A stretch of 64,000 nt of DNA. Origin: Burkholderia glumae LMG 2196 = ATCC 33617. Its GTDB lineage: Bacteria; Pseudomonadota; Gammaproteobacteria; Burkholderiales; Burkholderiaceae. The notes beneath the pieces are model-generated. The model saw only the letters and a list, made by a program, of their open reading frames with translations. It was not told the origin of the DNA and ran no database searches. The stretch lies in the NCBI RefSeq assembly GCF_000960995.1, contig NZ_CP009434.1, positions 434,001 through 498,000 on the forward strand, in the 5' to 3' direction. Numbering within the stretch: position 1 is the stretch's first letter; each line of letters starts with the position of its first letter. Position numbers and translations under genes: made by a program. This document shows positions 27,293 through 36,188 of this stretch, piece after piece.

Positions 27293-28696
27293 TCAAACCA
27301 GTCCGGTAACGTAATAGACGGCGATCACGAAGAACACCGCGAGCGTCTTGATCACCGTGACCGCGAAGATGTCGCGATACGACTGCCGGTGCGTGAGGCC
27401 GGTGACCGCCAGCAGCGTGATCACCGCGCCGTTGTGGGGCAGCGTGTCCATGCCGCCGCTGGCCATCGCCACCACGCGATGCAGCACTTCCATCGGAATC
27501 TGCGCGGCTTCGGCGCCCTTGATGAAGGTGTCCGACATCGCGGCCAGCGCGATGCTCATGCCGCCCGAGGCCGAGCCGGTGATGCCGGCCAGCGAGCTGA
27601 CCGACACGGCGGCGTTGACGAGCGGGTTCGGGATGCTCTTGAGCGCGTCGCCGACCACGAGGAAGCCCGGCAGCGCGGCGATCACGCCGCCGAAACCGTA
27701 TTCGGAGGCGGTGTTCATCGCCGCCAGCAACGCACCGCCGACGGCGGATTTGGTGCCGGTCGCGAAGCGCGCGCTCACGCGCGGGAACGCCGTGATCACC
27801 ACCAGCAGGATGCCGAGCAGCAGCGCCGCCTCCACCGACCAGATCGCCACCACCGTCTTGATCGGGGTGGTGACGGGCGCGTGCAGGCCGGGCAGCACCT
27901 CGGGCGGCACGGTGTAGGTAGCGCCGCCGTACCACTGCGGAATCCACTTCGTCATCACGAAGTTCGCCACGCCCACCAGCACCAGCGGCGCGACGGCGAG
28001 CACCGGGTTCGGCAGCGCCTGCGTCTCGACGCGCTCCGGCTCGTTGACGAGCGAGGTGCCGTAGCCTTCGCCGGCCGCCATCGCCGCGCGGCGGCGCCAT
28101 TCGAGGTAGCTCAGGCCCACCACGATGATGAACGCCGAGCCGATCGTGCCGAGCGCCGGCGCGGCCCAGGCCGTCGTCTTGAAGAACGTGGTCGGGATGA
28201 TGTTCTGGATCTGCGGCGTGCCGGGCAGCGAGTCCATCGTGAACGAGAACGCGCCGAGCGCGATCGCCCCCGGCATCAGCCGCTTCGGAATGTTGCTCTG
28301 GCGATAGAGTTCGGCCGCGAACGGATAGACCGCGAACACGACCACGAACAGCGACACGCCGCCATAGGTGAGCAGCGCGCAGACCGCGACGATCACGGCG
28401 TTCGCGCGCGAGCGGCCGATGTAGCGAATCGCGGCCGCGACGATCGATTCCGAGAAGCCCGACAGCTCGATCACCTTGCCGAACACCGCGCCGAGCAGGA
28501 ATACCGGGAAATACAGCTTGACGAAGCCGACCATCTTCTCCATGAAGATGCCCGAGAAGACGGGCGCGACGGCGGCGGGATCGGTCAGCAGCACCGCGCC
28601 GAGCGCGGCGATCGGCGCGAACAGGATCACGCTGTAGCCGCGATAGGCGGCGAACATCAGAAACGCCAGCGCGGCGAGGACGATGACGAAGGACAA
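27293..28696 (-). CDS. GntP family proton symporter
   Basis: A 467-residue permease with about 12 membrane segments and GntP-family stretches YGGVSLFVVVFAVYPFA, FTMDSLPGTPQIQNIIPTTFF and MDTLPHNGAVITLLAVTGLTH. Family members carry gluconate or related sugar acids; beta-proteobacterial versions may carry other organic acids. I choose the TTG start at 28696 because AGGAG lies 6 bases upstream and no ATG fits; this gives a mature-looking first helix (LSFVIVLAALAFLMF). No catabolic genes are adjacent. Confidence 0.9.
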   Translation of the reverse strand: MSFVIVLAALAFLMFAAYRGYSVILFAPIAALGAVLLTDPAAVAPVFSGIFMEKMVGFVKLYFPVFLLGAVFGKVIELSGFSESIVAAAIRYIGRSRANAVIVAVCALLTYGGVSLFVVVFAVYPFAAELYRQSNIPKRLMPGAIALGAFSFTMDSLPGTPQIQNIIPTTFFKTTAWAAPALGTIGSAFIIVVGLSYLEWRRRAAMAAGEGYGTSLVNEPERVETQALPNPVLAVAPLVLVGVANFVMTKWIPQWYGGATYTVPPEVLPGLHAPVTTPIKTVVAIWSVEAALLLGILLVVITAFPRVSARFATGTKSAVGGALLAAMNTASEYGFGGVIAALPGFLVVGDALKSIPNPLVNAAVSVSSLAGITGSASGGMSIALAAMSDTFIKGAEAAQIPMEVLHRVVAMASGGMDTLPHNGAVITLLAVTGLTHRQSYRDIFAVTVIKTLAVFFVIAVYYVTGLV

Positions 28697-29905
28697 GTGA
28701 GTCTCCTGATTGTTTGATTTCTGGCGCGGCGGCCGGACCCCGTCGTGCGAGTCGGCCCGCGCCGCGGCGCGCATCGGAGCGCGCAGGTTCCGTGCCAGTG
28801 TAATAGCCGCCTGACTGCGCGGCTGCCGCCCCGCACGCCGCGGTGCCGGCGCGCCCGATTCTACCGGGTTGTCCCGTTGCCGAGACGGTCGACGGGCACG
28901 CGCGGCGGCCCGATTCTGTCCGGTGGCGCGGCGCGGTCGGCGACGATGGCCGCAATCGCTTGCCAGGCCGGCCTTGGCGCGATTCCGGCGTGCGTTTGCT
29001 GCTGCGCGGCATGAGAGGATCCGCCCCGCTCGGAAGACGATGCCGCCAACCCGAGGCTATGCGCCGACGGCGACACGATGATGAACACCGGGTGAACCGG
29101 CCGGCGTTTGCGGCGGCGCCCCGGCACGTGCGTGCCGAATCGCCGTTGCGCAACGGCGGTGGTTCGAGCGCCGGCAACGCCGGTCGTCGATCGCCACGCC
29201 CGCCGGCGCAGGCGATACCGTTGCATTTGCAACGGTATCGCCTGCGCATGGGTTCGCCGGGTGGGAGCGCGGCTGTCGAGCGACGCGCCGGCGGGCGGCA
29301 ACCGCCGCGTCATGGAAGCGGCCGCGCGAATCGGCACTGGCCGCGCGGCGTTTTACAAAGAAGATCGCGGTGCTCGGATTCGTGGCATGACGAATGCGAA
29401 GCCAATCGCGAATCGGAATGGGCGAGTGCCGAAATGGAAATCGGCGCGATGCCGACCGGTCTGTCGATTAATAGAAAATTCCGACGAATGTCGATAACGG
29501 GATGGGTTGGTGCGCTGCGCTTGGTCTGGTGAGGCATCGGCGCGCGGCGAACGGTTCGCGAAACCGCCGAATGCGGCGGGCGGCAGGCCCGCCGATGCCC
29601 ATTCGCGACGCACTCGCTACGCACTCGCGCGGGCCGCGCAGGACCGGGCGCGCCGTGAAATCGCCCTGAAGCGGAGCGACGCCGGCGCGCGGCTTTGTCA
29701 TTGATTCGCATGATATTCGTTTGCCGCGTTGTAATCTCGCAAATGCTCGCGCCGGTCGCAATCCATATCGCAACGCGGCAACGATCTTTGCGACTGGCGA
29801 CATATCGCGCGAATGATAGCGTTCGGACCGCATTGAATTGACTTTGGACCGTTGCGGCATGGCATACTCGCGTCGTCCCAAAAGTAGATTGACTGGAAAC
29901 CGCCC
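28697..29905. other. Long gap without a supported gene
   Basis: About 1.2 kb between the GntP gene and a small lipoprotein gene. I see no frame with gene-like codon use or family similarity. It contains a 42-base palindrome (29206-29247) and becomes AT-richer from 29690, where the lipoprotein promoter probably lies (TTGACT at 29838, CATACT at 29863). Confidence 0.5.
29206..29247. repeat. 42-base near-perfect palindrome
   Basis: The left arm (29206-29225, beginning GCGCAGGCGATACC) is the exact reverse complement of the right arm (29228-29247), with only TT between. It is not followed by a T tract on either strand, so it is not a standard terminator. It could be a mobile palindromic repeat or a cruciform/operator site. 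Confidence 0.8.
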
Positions 29906-30193
29906 ATGAAACATCGATTGGCGAAGCTGCCCTCGCCACGCAAGCCCGCCGTGCAACTGGCATTGTCGATCGCTTTGCTCGCGAGTCTCGCGGGATGCGG
30001 CGGCGGCGCCCCGCTGTTTACGCCCGACGGCCGCGCGACCGTGCAAGTCCAATGCCCCGAAGCCGGCCCGTGGGACACTTGTCTGCAAAATGCCCGCGGC
30101 ATTTGCGACGGCAATTTCGACACGATTCGCCAATCGGTCGACGACGGCACCCGCACCCTGCTCTTCGCCTGCCGTGTCGGTGCGGCCCATTAG
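29906..30193 (+). CDS. Small predicted lipoprotein
   Basis: A 95-residue protein with a signal sequence and lipobox Leu28-Ala29-Gly30-Cys31, so it is predicted to be lipidated on Cys31. The mature part contains a further four cysteines (QCPE, DTCLQNARGIC, FACRV), which could form two disulfides in the periplasm. I do not recognise the family. A promoter-like pair TTGACT/CATACT lies about 40-70 bases upstream with a long 19-base spacer. Confidence 0.8.
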   Translation: MKHRLAKLPSPRKPAVQLALSIALLASLAGCGGGAPLFTPDGRATVQVQCPEAGPWDTCLQNARGICDGNFDTIRQSVDDGTRTLLFACRVGAAH

Positions 30194-30294
30194 CGGTGGC
30201 ATTGACGGCCCGGCGTGCGATGCGAAAAAACACGTACTCCGGGTAAATTGATTTCTATACTGTCCAAATAACCAATCACGGAGCCGAATTCGAT

Positions 30295-30585
30295 ATGGCG
30301 ACCTACCGGCAACTGACCGTCCAGCTCGAAAAGCTGCAACAGAAAATCGACAAGGAGCGCGAAAAGGCCATCTCGGACGCGATCGCCGATATCAAGGCGA
30401 AAATCGCGGAATACGACATCACGCCTGAAGAACTCGGGTTCCGGAGCGCCGCTGCCGCAACGAAGCCCAAAAAGCCGTTGCCGCCGAAATACCTGAATCC
30501 GAAGACCGGCGAGACCTGGAGCGGCCGAGGCCGCGCGCCGGCTTGGCTCGGCAAGAACCGGAACCGCTTCCTGATCAAGGACTGA
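30295..30585 (+). CDS. H-NS family nucleoid protein
   Basis: A 96-residue protein with an N-terminal coiled coil for oligomerisation (residues ~1-45, LEKLQQKIDKEREKAISDAIADI) and the C-terminal DNA-binding motif NPKTGETWSGRGRAPAWL (residues ~68-85). The GRGRAP part is the AT-hook-like loop. H-NS proteins silence AT-rich, often foreign, DNA. A hairpin with a T-rich tail follows the gene. The intergenic region just upstream is AT-richer than the average here. Confidence 0.95.
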   Translation: MATYRQLTVQLEKLQQKIDKEREKAISDAIADIKAKIAEYDITPEELGFRSAAAATKPKKPLPPKYLNPKTGETWSGRGRAPAWLGKNRNRFLIKD

Positions 30586-30616
30586 TCCCGGAAAGTCTCA
30601 CCTTTGGCGCCTGCTG

Positions 30617-30660
30617 AAACGGTGCGGATCGACTTCAGGTCGTTCGCGCCGTTTTGTTTT
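30617..30660 (+). terminator. Terminator after the H-NS gene
   Basis: AAACGGTGCG (30617-30626) pairs with CGCGCCGTTT (30645-30654) with one G-U pair, followed by TGTTTT. The 18-base loop contains a smaller stem GACTTCAGGTC. Confidence 0.75.
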
Positions 30661-31173
30661 GCCGTTTTACGGCCGGCCGCTTTTCCTGTGAAACAATTGG
30701 CTTGTTTTGTTTCCCGAGTCAGCCAAACTGCAAAATCGCCTTGCATTCACGATAAATACAAGGCGAATACGCCATATATCGCGGAGCTCCGCTCGAGATG
30801 GCAATGATTCGGCGGACCGCGGGCCGGCATCCTGATGCGCGATGGGCAGAGGGGGCCGAATGGGTTTCGACCGCTTTCGGTGATGCGGCAGCACGTGAAT
30901 GGCGCACCTCCCGAATCAACTCACCTTTGCCGGCGTGGGCCTGCGCTCCGGCTCCCGAAACTCCTCACCTTTGCCTGCGCCGACCGGGCGGCGGGCCTCC
31001 GATGCGGGCCGGGCGGTGGTCGGCCGCGCGGCGGCAGCTTCCAATGCGCCTTCATCGCCGCGCGAATTGACGTAGCTGCACACCCGGCCGTTTGGCCTAT
31101 AGGCAGGCTCCGGGCGTTCACCTATCCTACCGCTGACTGTCGCGTTTCCCGCGTCATGCCGAAGGAGCCCGCC
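30661..31173. other. Gap upstream of the Pat-like gene
   Basis: About 500 bases without a supported gene. The ten-base motif CTCACCTTTG occurs at about 30919 and 30963 and once more near 30598, just before the H-NS terminator. No further structure is clear. Confidence 0.4.
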
Positions 31174-33564
31174 GTGACCGTCCGTAATCTCGATGCGTTG
31201 TTTCAGCCGAAATCCGTGGCCGTGGTGGGCGCGTCCCGGCGCGCCGGCAGCCTCGGCGCGATCGTGTGGGCTCGCGTGCTGGACGGCGGATTTGCCGGGC
31301 CGATCTGGCCCGTCAATCCCAAGTACGACGAACTGAACGGACATCCGGTGTTCGCGCGCGTGGCGCGGCTGCCGCAGCCACCGTCGGTGGCGCTCGTCTG
31401 CACCCCGCCCGCCAGCTGGCCCGGCATCGTGCGCCAGCTCGGCGAGCTGGGCGCGCGCTGCGCGATCCTGGTCGGCGAGGCGCGCACGGCCGGCGAGCGC
31501 GCCTCGGTCGAGCGCGCGCTCGCCGCAGCGAAGCCGTATCTGCTGCGCATCGTCGGGCCCGGCAGCCTCGGCGTGGTGACGCCGCAGCTGAATGCGCACT
31601 TCGGCGCGCCGGCCTGCTGCGTGAGCGCGGGCGGCGTCGCCTGGGTCTCGCAGTCGAACGCGCTGACGAATGCCGCGCTCGGCTGGGCAAAGGCACGCGG
31701 GCTCGGTTTCTCGCATGCGGTCGCGCTCGGCGACGAGGCCGACGTCGATGCGGGCGACGTGCTCGACTACCTCGCGAGCGATCCCGATACGCGCGCGATC
31801 CTGCTCGAACTCGACAGCATCAGGTCGGCGCGCAAGTTCATGTCGGCCGCGCGCGCGGCGGCGCGCAACAAGCCGGTGCTGGCGCTGCACACGGGCCGCA
31901 CCGATGCCGGCGACGCGTTGTATACGGCCGCGTTCCAGCAGGCGGGCATGGTGCGCGTCGATGCGCTCGACGATCTGCTCGACGAGATCGAAACGCTCGG
32001 CGTCGGGCGCGTCACGGCGAGCGACGCGGTCACCGTCGTCACCAGCGATGCCGGCGTCGCGCGGCTCGCCGTCGATGCGCTGGCCGCCGTCGGCGACATG
32101 CGGCTCGCACCGTGGCCGTCGGCCGCCACGGCCGCGTTGGCCACCGTGCTGCCGCTGCCGCCCGGCATCGAGGCCGGCAATCCGCTGCTGCTCGGCGACA
32201 ACGTGCGGCCGGAAGATTTCGGCGCCGTCGTGCGCGCGCTCGGCAAGCTGGGCGGCACCGGCACGCTGTTCGTTGTCCACGCAACTTCCCACAATGCGCC
32301 GGTCGAGGCGGTGGCGCGCGAACTGATCGAGGCGAAGCGCGCCTCGTCGCACGGCGTCGTGGCCTGCTTTTTCGGCGGCGTCGACGCGCTCACGCGCGAT
32401 GCGCTGCATGCGCAGGGCATTCCCGTGCACACCACGCCGCAGCGGCTCGCACGCGCCTACGCGCGGCTCGTCGAGTACCGGCATGGCCGCGAGCTGCTGA
32501 TGCAGACGCCGGAAGGCCTGCCGCCCGAGCCGCCCGCCGCGGTGGCGCGTGCGCGGGACGAGGCGCGCGAGGCCGCCGCGCGCGGCCCGACCAAGCTCGA
32601 CGGCGCGGGCGCGGCGGGCTGGCTCGCGCATTTCGGATTGCAGCCGTTCACGCCCGGCGAGCCGGGCGGTGCCGAGTCGGCCGACACGGGCAGCGGCGTG
32701 ATCGTCGAAATGACGGTCGACATGTTCGACGATCCGAACTTCGGCCCGGTGTTCCGCTACGCGGTGCCGGCCGCGGACGGCATCTCGGCGCCGCTCGTCG
32801 TGTACGGGCTGCCGCCGTTCAATACCGTGCTGGCCCGCGCGGTCGTGAGGCGTTCGCCCTATGCACGCCGCGCGGCGCCCGAGCCGCTGCTCGACGTGCT
32901 GACGGCGCTGTCGCTGGCGGTATGCGAGGTGCGGGAGCTCGTGTCGCTGTCGTTGGTGCTGCGCGTGCTGCCGCGCCGCGTCGTATTTCGCGATGCGCGC
33001 CTGCGCTTCGCGGCGGGCCGCAGCCGGCTCGCGATCATGCCTTATCCGCGGCACCTCGAACAGCGCGTCGATTGGCACGGCACCACGATGACGGTGCGGC
33101 CGATCCGGCCCGAGGACGAGGCCGCGCATACGGCGCTGCTCGACGCGATGACGCCCGATGATCTGCGCATGCGCTTCTTCGGCGCGATCCGCAGCTTCGA
33201 TCATTCCCAGGTCGCGCGGATGACGCAGATCGACTACGACCGGGAGATGGCCCTGATCGCCACCGTCGATGATCAGGACGGCAAGCGGCAGACGCTCGGC
33301 GTCGTGCGGGCCGTGGCCGACCCCGACAACGAGACGGCCGAGTTCGCGATCGCGATCCGCGCGGACCAGAAGGGCAAGGGACTCGGGCGGCTGCTGATGG
33401 CGCGCATCATCGACTACGCGCGCTCGCGCGGCACGCAGTGGCTCGTCGGCGAGGCGCTGCGCGAGAACGGCGCCATGATCGGCCTCGCGCGCGCCTCGGG
33501 GTTCACCGTCGCGTCGACCGCGGAGCCCGGTGTCGTCGGGTTCCGCTTGAAGCTGCAAGCGTGA
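31174..33564 (+). CDS. Pat-like CoA-ligase/GNAT acetyltransferase with incomplete ATP-grasp domain
   Basis: A 796-residue relative of protein acetyltransferase Pat. Residues ~5-125 are the CoA-binding domain (FQPKSVAVVGASRRAGSLG). Then come the succinyl-CoA-synthetase-like domains, where the active-site His is kept as HTGR. Residues ~640-796 are a GNAT domain (MTVRPIRPEDEAAHTALL ... QKGKGLGRLLMARII). Between about 500 and 530, WLAHFGLQPF runs almost directly into VIVEMTVDMFDDPNFGPV, skipping the first half of the ATP-grasp domain with its nucleotide-binding Lys. Full-length relatives have about 880-900 residues. The GTG at 31174 is preferred because AAGGAG lies 6 bases upstream; an in-frame ATG at 31156 lacks such a site. 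Confidence 0.85.
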   Translation: MTVRNLDALFQPKSVAVVGASRRAGSLGAIVWARVLDGGFAGPIWPVNPKYDELNGHPVFARVARLPQPPSVALVCTPPASWPGIVRQLGELGARCAILVGEARTAGERASVERALAAAKPYLLRIVGPGSLGVVTPQLNAHFGAPACCVSAGGVAWVSQSNALTNAALGWAKARGLGFSHAVALGDEADVDAGDVLDYLASDPDTRAILLELDSIRSARKFMSAARAAARNKPVLALHTGRTDAGDALYTAAFQQAGMVRVDALDDLLDEIETLGVGRVTASDAVTVVTSDAGVARLAVDALAAVGDMRLAPWPSAATAALATVLPLPPGIEAGNPLLLGDNVRPEDFGAVVRALGKLGGTGTLFVVHATSHNAPVEAVARELIEAKRASSHGVVACFFGGVDALTRDALHAQGIPVHTTPQRLARAYARLVEYRHGRELLMQTPEGLPPEPPAAVARARDEAREAAARGPTKLDGAGAAGWLAHFGLQPFTPGEPGGAESADTGSGVIVEMTVDMFDDPNFGPVFRYAVPAADGISAPLVVYGLPPFNTVLARAVVRRSPYARRAAPEPLLDVLTALSLAVCEVRELVSLSLVLRVLPRRVVFRDARLRFAAGRSRLAIMPYPRHLEQRVDWHGTTMTVRPIRPEDEAAHTALLDAMTPDDLRMRFFGAIRSFDHSQVARMTQIDYDREMALIATVDDQDGKRQTLGVVRAVADPDNETAEFAIAIRADQKGKGLGRLLMARIIDYARSRGTQWLVGEALRENGAMIGLARASGFTVASTAEPGVVGFRLKLQA

Positions 33565-33963
33565 ATGCGCGGCGTGCCGCGGCGCGTGGAGATCGCAGGC
33601 GCGCCCGGCAGGCCGTCATGGCGCACGGCGGCGATCGGCGCGAAGGTGAGCCGATACGGGATCGATGGTGAGGCAGAGAGGGCCGCGCGTGGCGCCCGTC
33701 CGGGGCATGACGGCAGCGGCGCTGCCGTGTCGGCGGCGCCTGTTCGGGGATGTGGCGCAACGGCGGGTGGTGCGGCCCGCTGAGCTTGAGCGGCTCGAAT
33801 GACGCTGCGGGCCGGTGCAACGGGAGGTGTGATAGCGGGCGGCCGCAACTGGAAGGCTTGCCAGGCTCCCGGTGGCTTCCGGCTGCGGCCCGAGTCGAGC
33901 GCCCGGCCGGGCCGCGGCCCGGCTGGGCGAGCCGCGCTCAGGCAGGCCGCCCGGGATGCCAGT
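33565..33963. other. Convergent gap
   Basis: About 400 GC-rich bases between two convergent genes. I see no supported gene and no clear terminator. Confidence 0.4.
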
Positions 33964-34515
33964 TCAGGCCGCCAGCTTGTGCGACGCGTCGTCGATCTGT
34001 GCGCGCGACAACGCGAGTTCCTCGAGCAGCGCCTCGGCATAGACGGCGCCCGTCTCGCGCTCGAGCCGCGCGATCGTCAGCGCGCAACGCGCGGTGTCCT
34101 TCGGCATCGCGATGAAGCGCTTGACCGATTCGCCGGTCGTGAATGCCTCGAACAGCGCAGCGCGCACGTCGTCGGGCAGCGTCTTGGTCCATTGGTAAGG
34201 CTTGCCGTTGAAGGTGATCGACGGCGGCAGCACACGCTCTTTCTTGCTGGCCGAGATCAGGCCATAAGTACGCGCGGCGTCGCCGATCTGCTCGGGGGAG
34301 AACAGCTCGTCCGGCGAAATGTCGAATTGCGAGATGTAGGTTTCGATCGCCTGCATCGCGGCGGCGCGGTCGTCGCGCTTCTTCTGGGCGCGGGCAACGA
34401 TGTCGCGCAGTTCGTCCGCCTCCTCGGGCGTGATCGTGAAGCTTGCCTGCTTCTGCTGAAGTTCGGAGAAACGCTGGAATTCGAGATCGGTCAGAAGTTT
34501 GGCCATGAGGGTCAT
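33964..34515 (-). CDS. H-NS-related protein with divergent C-terminus
   Basis: A 183-residue protein. The N-terminal part is a charged helix followed by YISQFDISPDELF, which resembles the AEYDITPEELGF segment of the H-NS protein at 30295-30585. The C-terminal half (ITFNGKPYQWTKTLPDDVRAAL ...) lacks the GRGRxPxW DNA-binding loop. It could bind H-NS partners or DNA through a different surface; no activity can be assigned. Starts at 34515 or 34506 (MAKLL) are both possible; neither has a good ribosome-binding site. Confidence 0.65.
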   Translation of the reverse strand: MTLMAKLLTDLEFQRFSELQQKQASFTITPEEADELRDIVARAQKKRDDRAAAMQAIETYISQFDISPDELFSPEQIGDAARTYGLISASKKERVLPPSITFNGKPYQWTKTLPDDVRAALFEAFTTGESVKRFIAMPKDTARCALTIARLERETGAVYAEALLEELALSRAQIDDASHKLAA

Positions 34516-35380
34516 CGTGCGGGCACCGTCCGGATGGCGGCGCCGGATTGCAAAAGGGCCGCCATTTTAGCGTCGCGCGCCGCTGCGATCCAGCGCGCGT
34601 TCCTGGCCGGCCGGCACTGGCCTGCATCGCGGCGCGGCCAGCCACGCCGCCCACGCGGGCGGCCGATTCGCGAGCGGGCCTGCGCGGGCGGCCGACGCCG
34701 GCCCCGCGTGCCCTCACGGCCCCGCCCCGGGTTCGTCGCTGCCGGTGCCGAGCGAGTCGCGGCACCGGCGCCGTGGCGGGGCGGCATATTCGCCTGCCGC
34801 GGCGGTGCCCGCCGGCCGCGCGCGCTATGCGTGCGCGCGGCCTCGCCGGCCCGGAAAGCGAAGCGGCGGAATGCGCCGCCCGTGCGCGGCGCTCGGCGCG
34901 ACCTCGGGCCCCGCGGGGCTTTCACGCGTTGCCGAGCCAGGTCACATGCCCTTCGGGCGAACCAATCGCCCTGTAGAAAATATTGGCCTGGGCGGCAACC
35001 GACTGATGAGCGAGCGGGATTTTGTCCGGATATAGGAAGCCAGCGGAAGCCGATTTTTGTGCGCGGCACGGTCATGCGAAAACCATACGAAACCGCGTAG
35101 AATCGTTTGCGGACTGCGCCGCGAGCCGCCGCCGTGCATGGTGCGGGAAGCCGGCGTGAGGTCTTAGCGGCATCGAGCGACCCCTACCGTGATGAATGGC
35201 TCATTGTAGTGTGAAGAGTCGAGCGCCTCGTTAAACATCTCCCATTCCGATGATCGGCAGCGTTCGTGCATACCGCCTCATCCCGGCCGCGGGATGTGGA
35301 TGGCGGCCACGATCGCCGCTGATCGCGGAGGTCTCACGCGACGTTCCTTTTTACTCGCCAGTCATGCCACGGAGCCCATC
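34516..35380. other. Long divergent gap
   Basis: About 865 bases between the H-NS-related gene (minus) and the acyltransferase gene (plus). It is very GC-rich up to 34970, then nearer average. No gene, RNA or clear operator is visible to me. Confidence 0.4.
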
Positions 35381-35998
35381 ATGGATCGCGCCAAGCCGTC
35401 GTTTCTCCTAGACGAATCGCTGCTCGCGAATCCGCCCACCTCGCCCGCCGGACTGCCTTCGCGCAGCGAGCGGCTGCCGTTTACGATCCGTGCCGAGGTC
35501 GGCGATCGCAGCCGCGACGCGGTGGTCCTGCTGGCGCAGTCGCGGCTCGACCACGAGCCGGTCGGCACGATGCGCATCCAGAGCAACGCACACGGGCCGC
35601 TGCCGCTCGAGGCGTCGGTGGCGCTGCCGGCGCAGATGGCGGGCTGCCGGCTGGCCGAGGCGACCCAGCTCACGGTGCGCGACGGCCTGATGGGCCGCGC
35701 CGTGAAGGTGGCGCTCTGCAAGGCGCTCCTGATCTACTGCCGGGCGGCCGCGATCGACTGGGTCCTGATCGCCGCGCGCGCGCCGCTCGACCGCGATTTC
35801 GAGGCGATGTTGTTCGACGACCTGCATGGCGCGCAAGCGACCTTTCCCATGACGCATCTCGGCGGCCAGCCGCACCGCCTGATGGCCAAGCGCGTGGCCT
35901 CCGCCCAGCGCCGCTGGGCCGAAGTCCAGCATCCGCTCTATGGCTGCATGTTCGAGACCCAGCACCCGGACATCGACGTCATTCCCCGCCGCGCCTGA
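35381..35998 (+). CDS. FeeM-like N-acyl amino acid synthase / acyl-homoserine-lactone-synthase-like protein
   Basis: A 205-residue protein with the GNAT-type fold seen in FeeM and autoinducer synthases: FTIRAEVGDRSRDAVVLLAQ, then DHEPVGTMRIQSNAHGPLPLE (strand pair with the conserved Arg), VRDGLMGRAVKVALCKALLIYC and WVLIAARAPLDRDFE. FeeM links an acyl chain from acyl carrier protein to an amino acid. The ATG at 35381 has CGGAG 6 bases upstream. No LuxR partner or acyl carrier gene is nearby, and the substrate is unknown. Confidence 0.75.
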   Translation: MDRAKPSFLLDESLLANPPTSPAGLPSRSERLPFTIRAEVGDRSRDAVVLLAQSRLDHEPVGTMRIQSNAHGPLPLEASVALPAQMAGCRLAEATQLTVRDGLMGRAVKVALCKALLIYCRAAAIDWVLIAARAPLDRDFEAMLFDDLHGAQATFPMTHLGGQPHRLMAKRVASAQRRWAEVQHPLYGCMFETQHPDIDVIPRRA

Positions 35999-36188
35999 TC
36001 CGTTCGACAGGCCCTGGCGGGCGCCGCGACGAGCCCGTTTGGTGCCGCGCGTGCTGCCCGCGGACTTCCGGTTGTCGAGCCGGGGCATGGCCAACCTCAT
36101 TGCTTCCTGAAAAGAATTAATAAAATTGAATTTGGATCAAACCTATTAGAATCGGAAGCATTTCAGCACGCGACAGGAGACGACAGAC

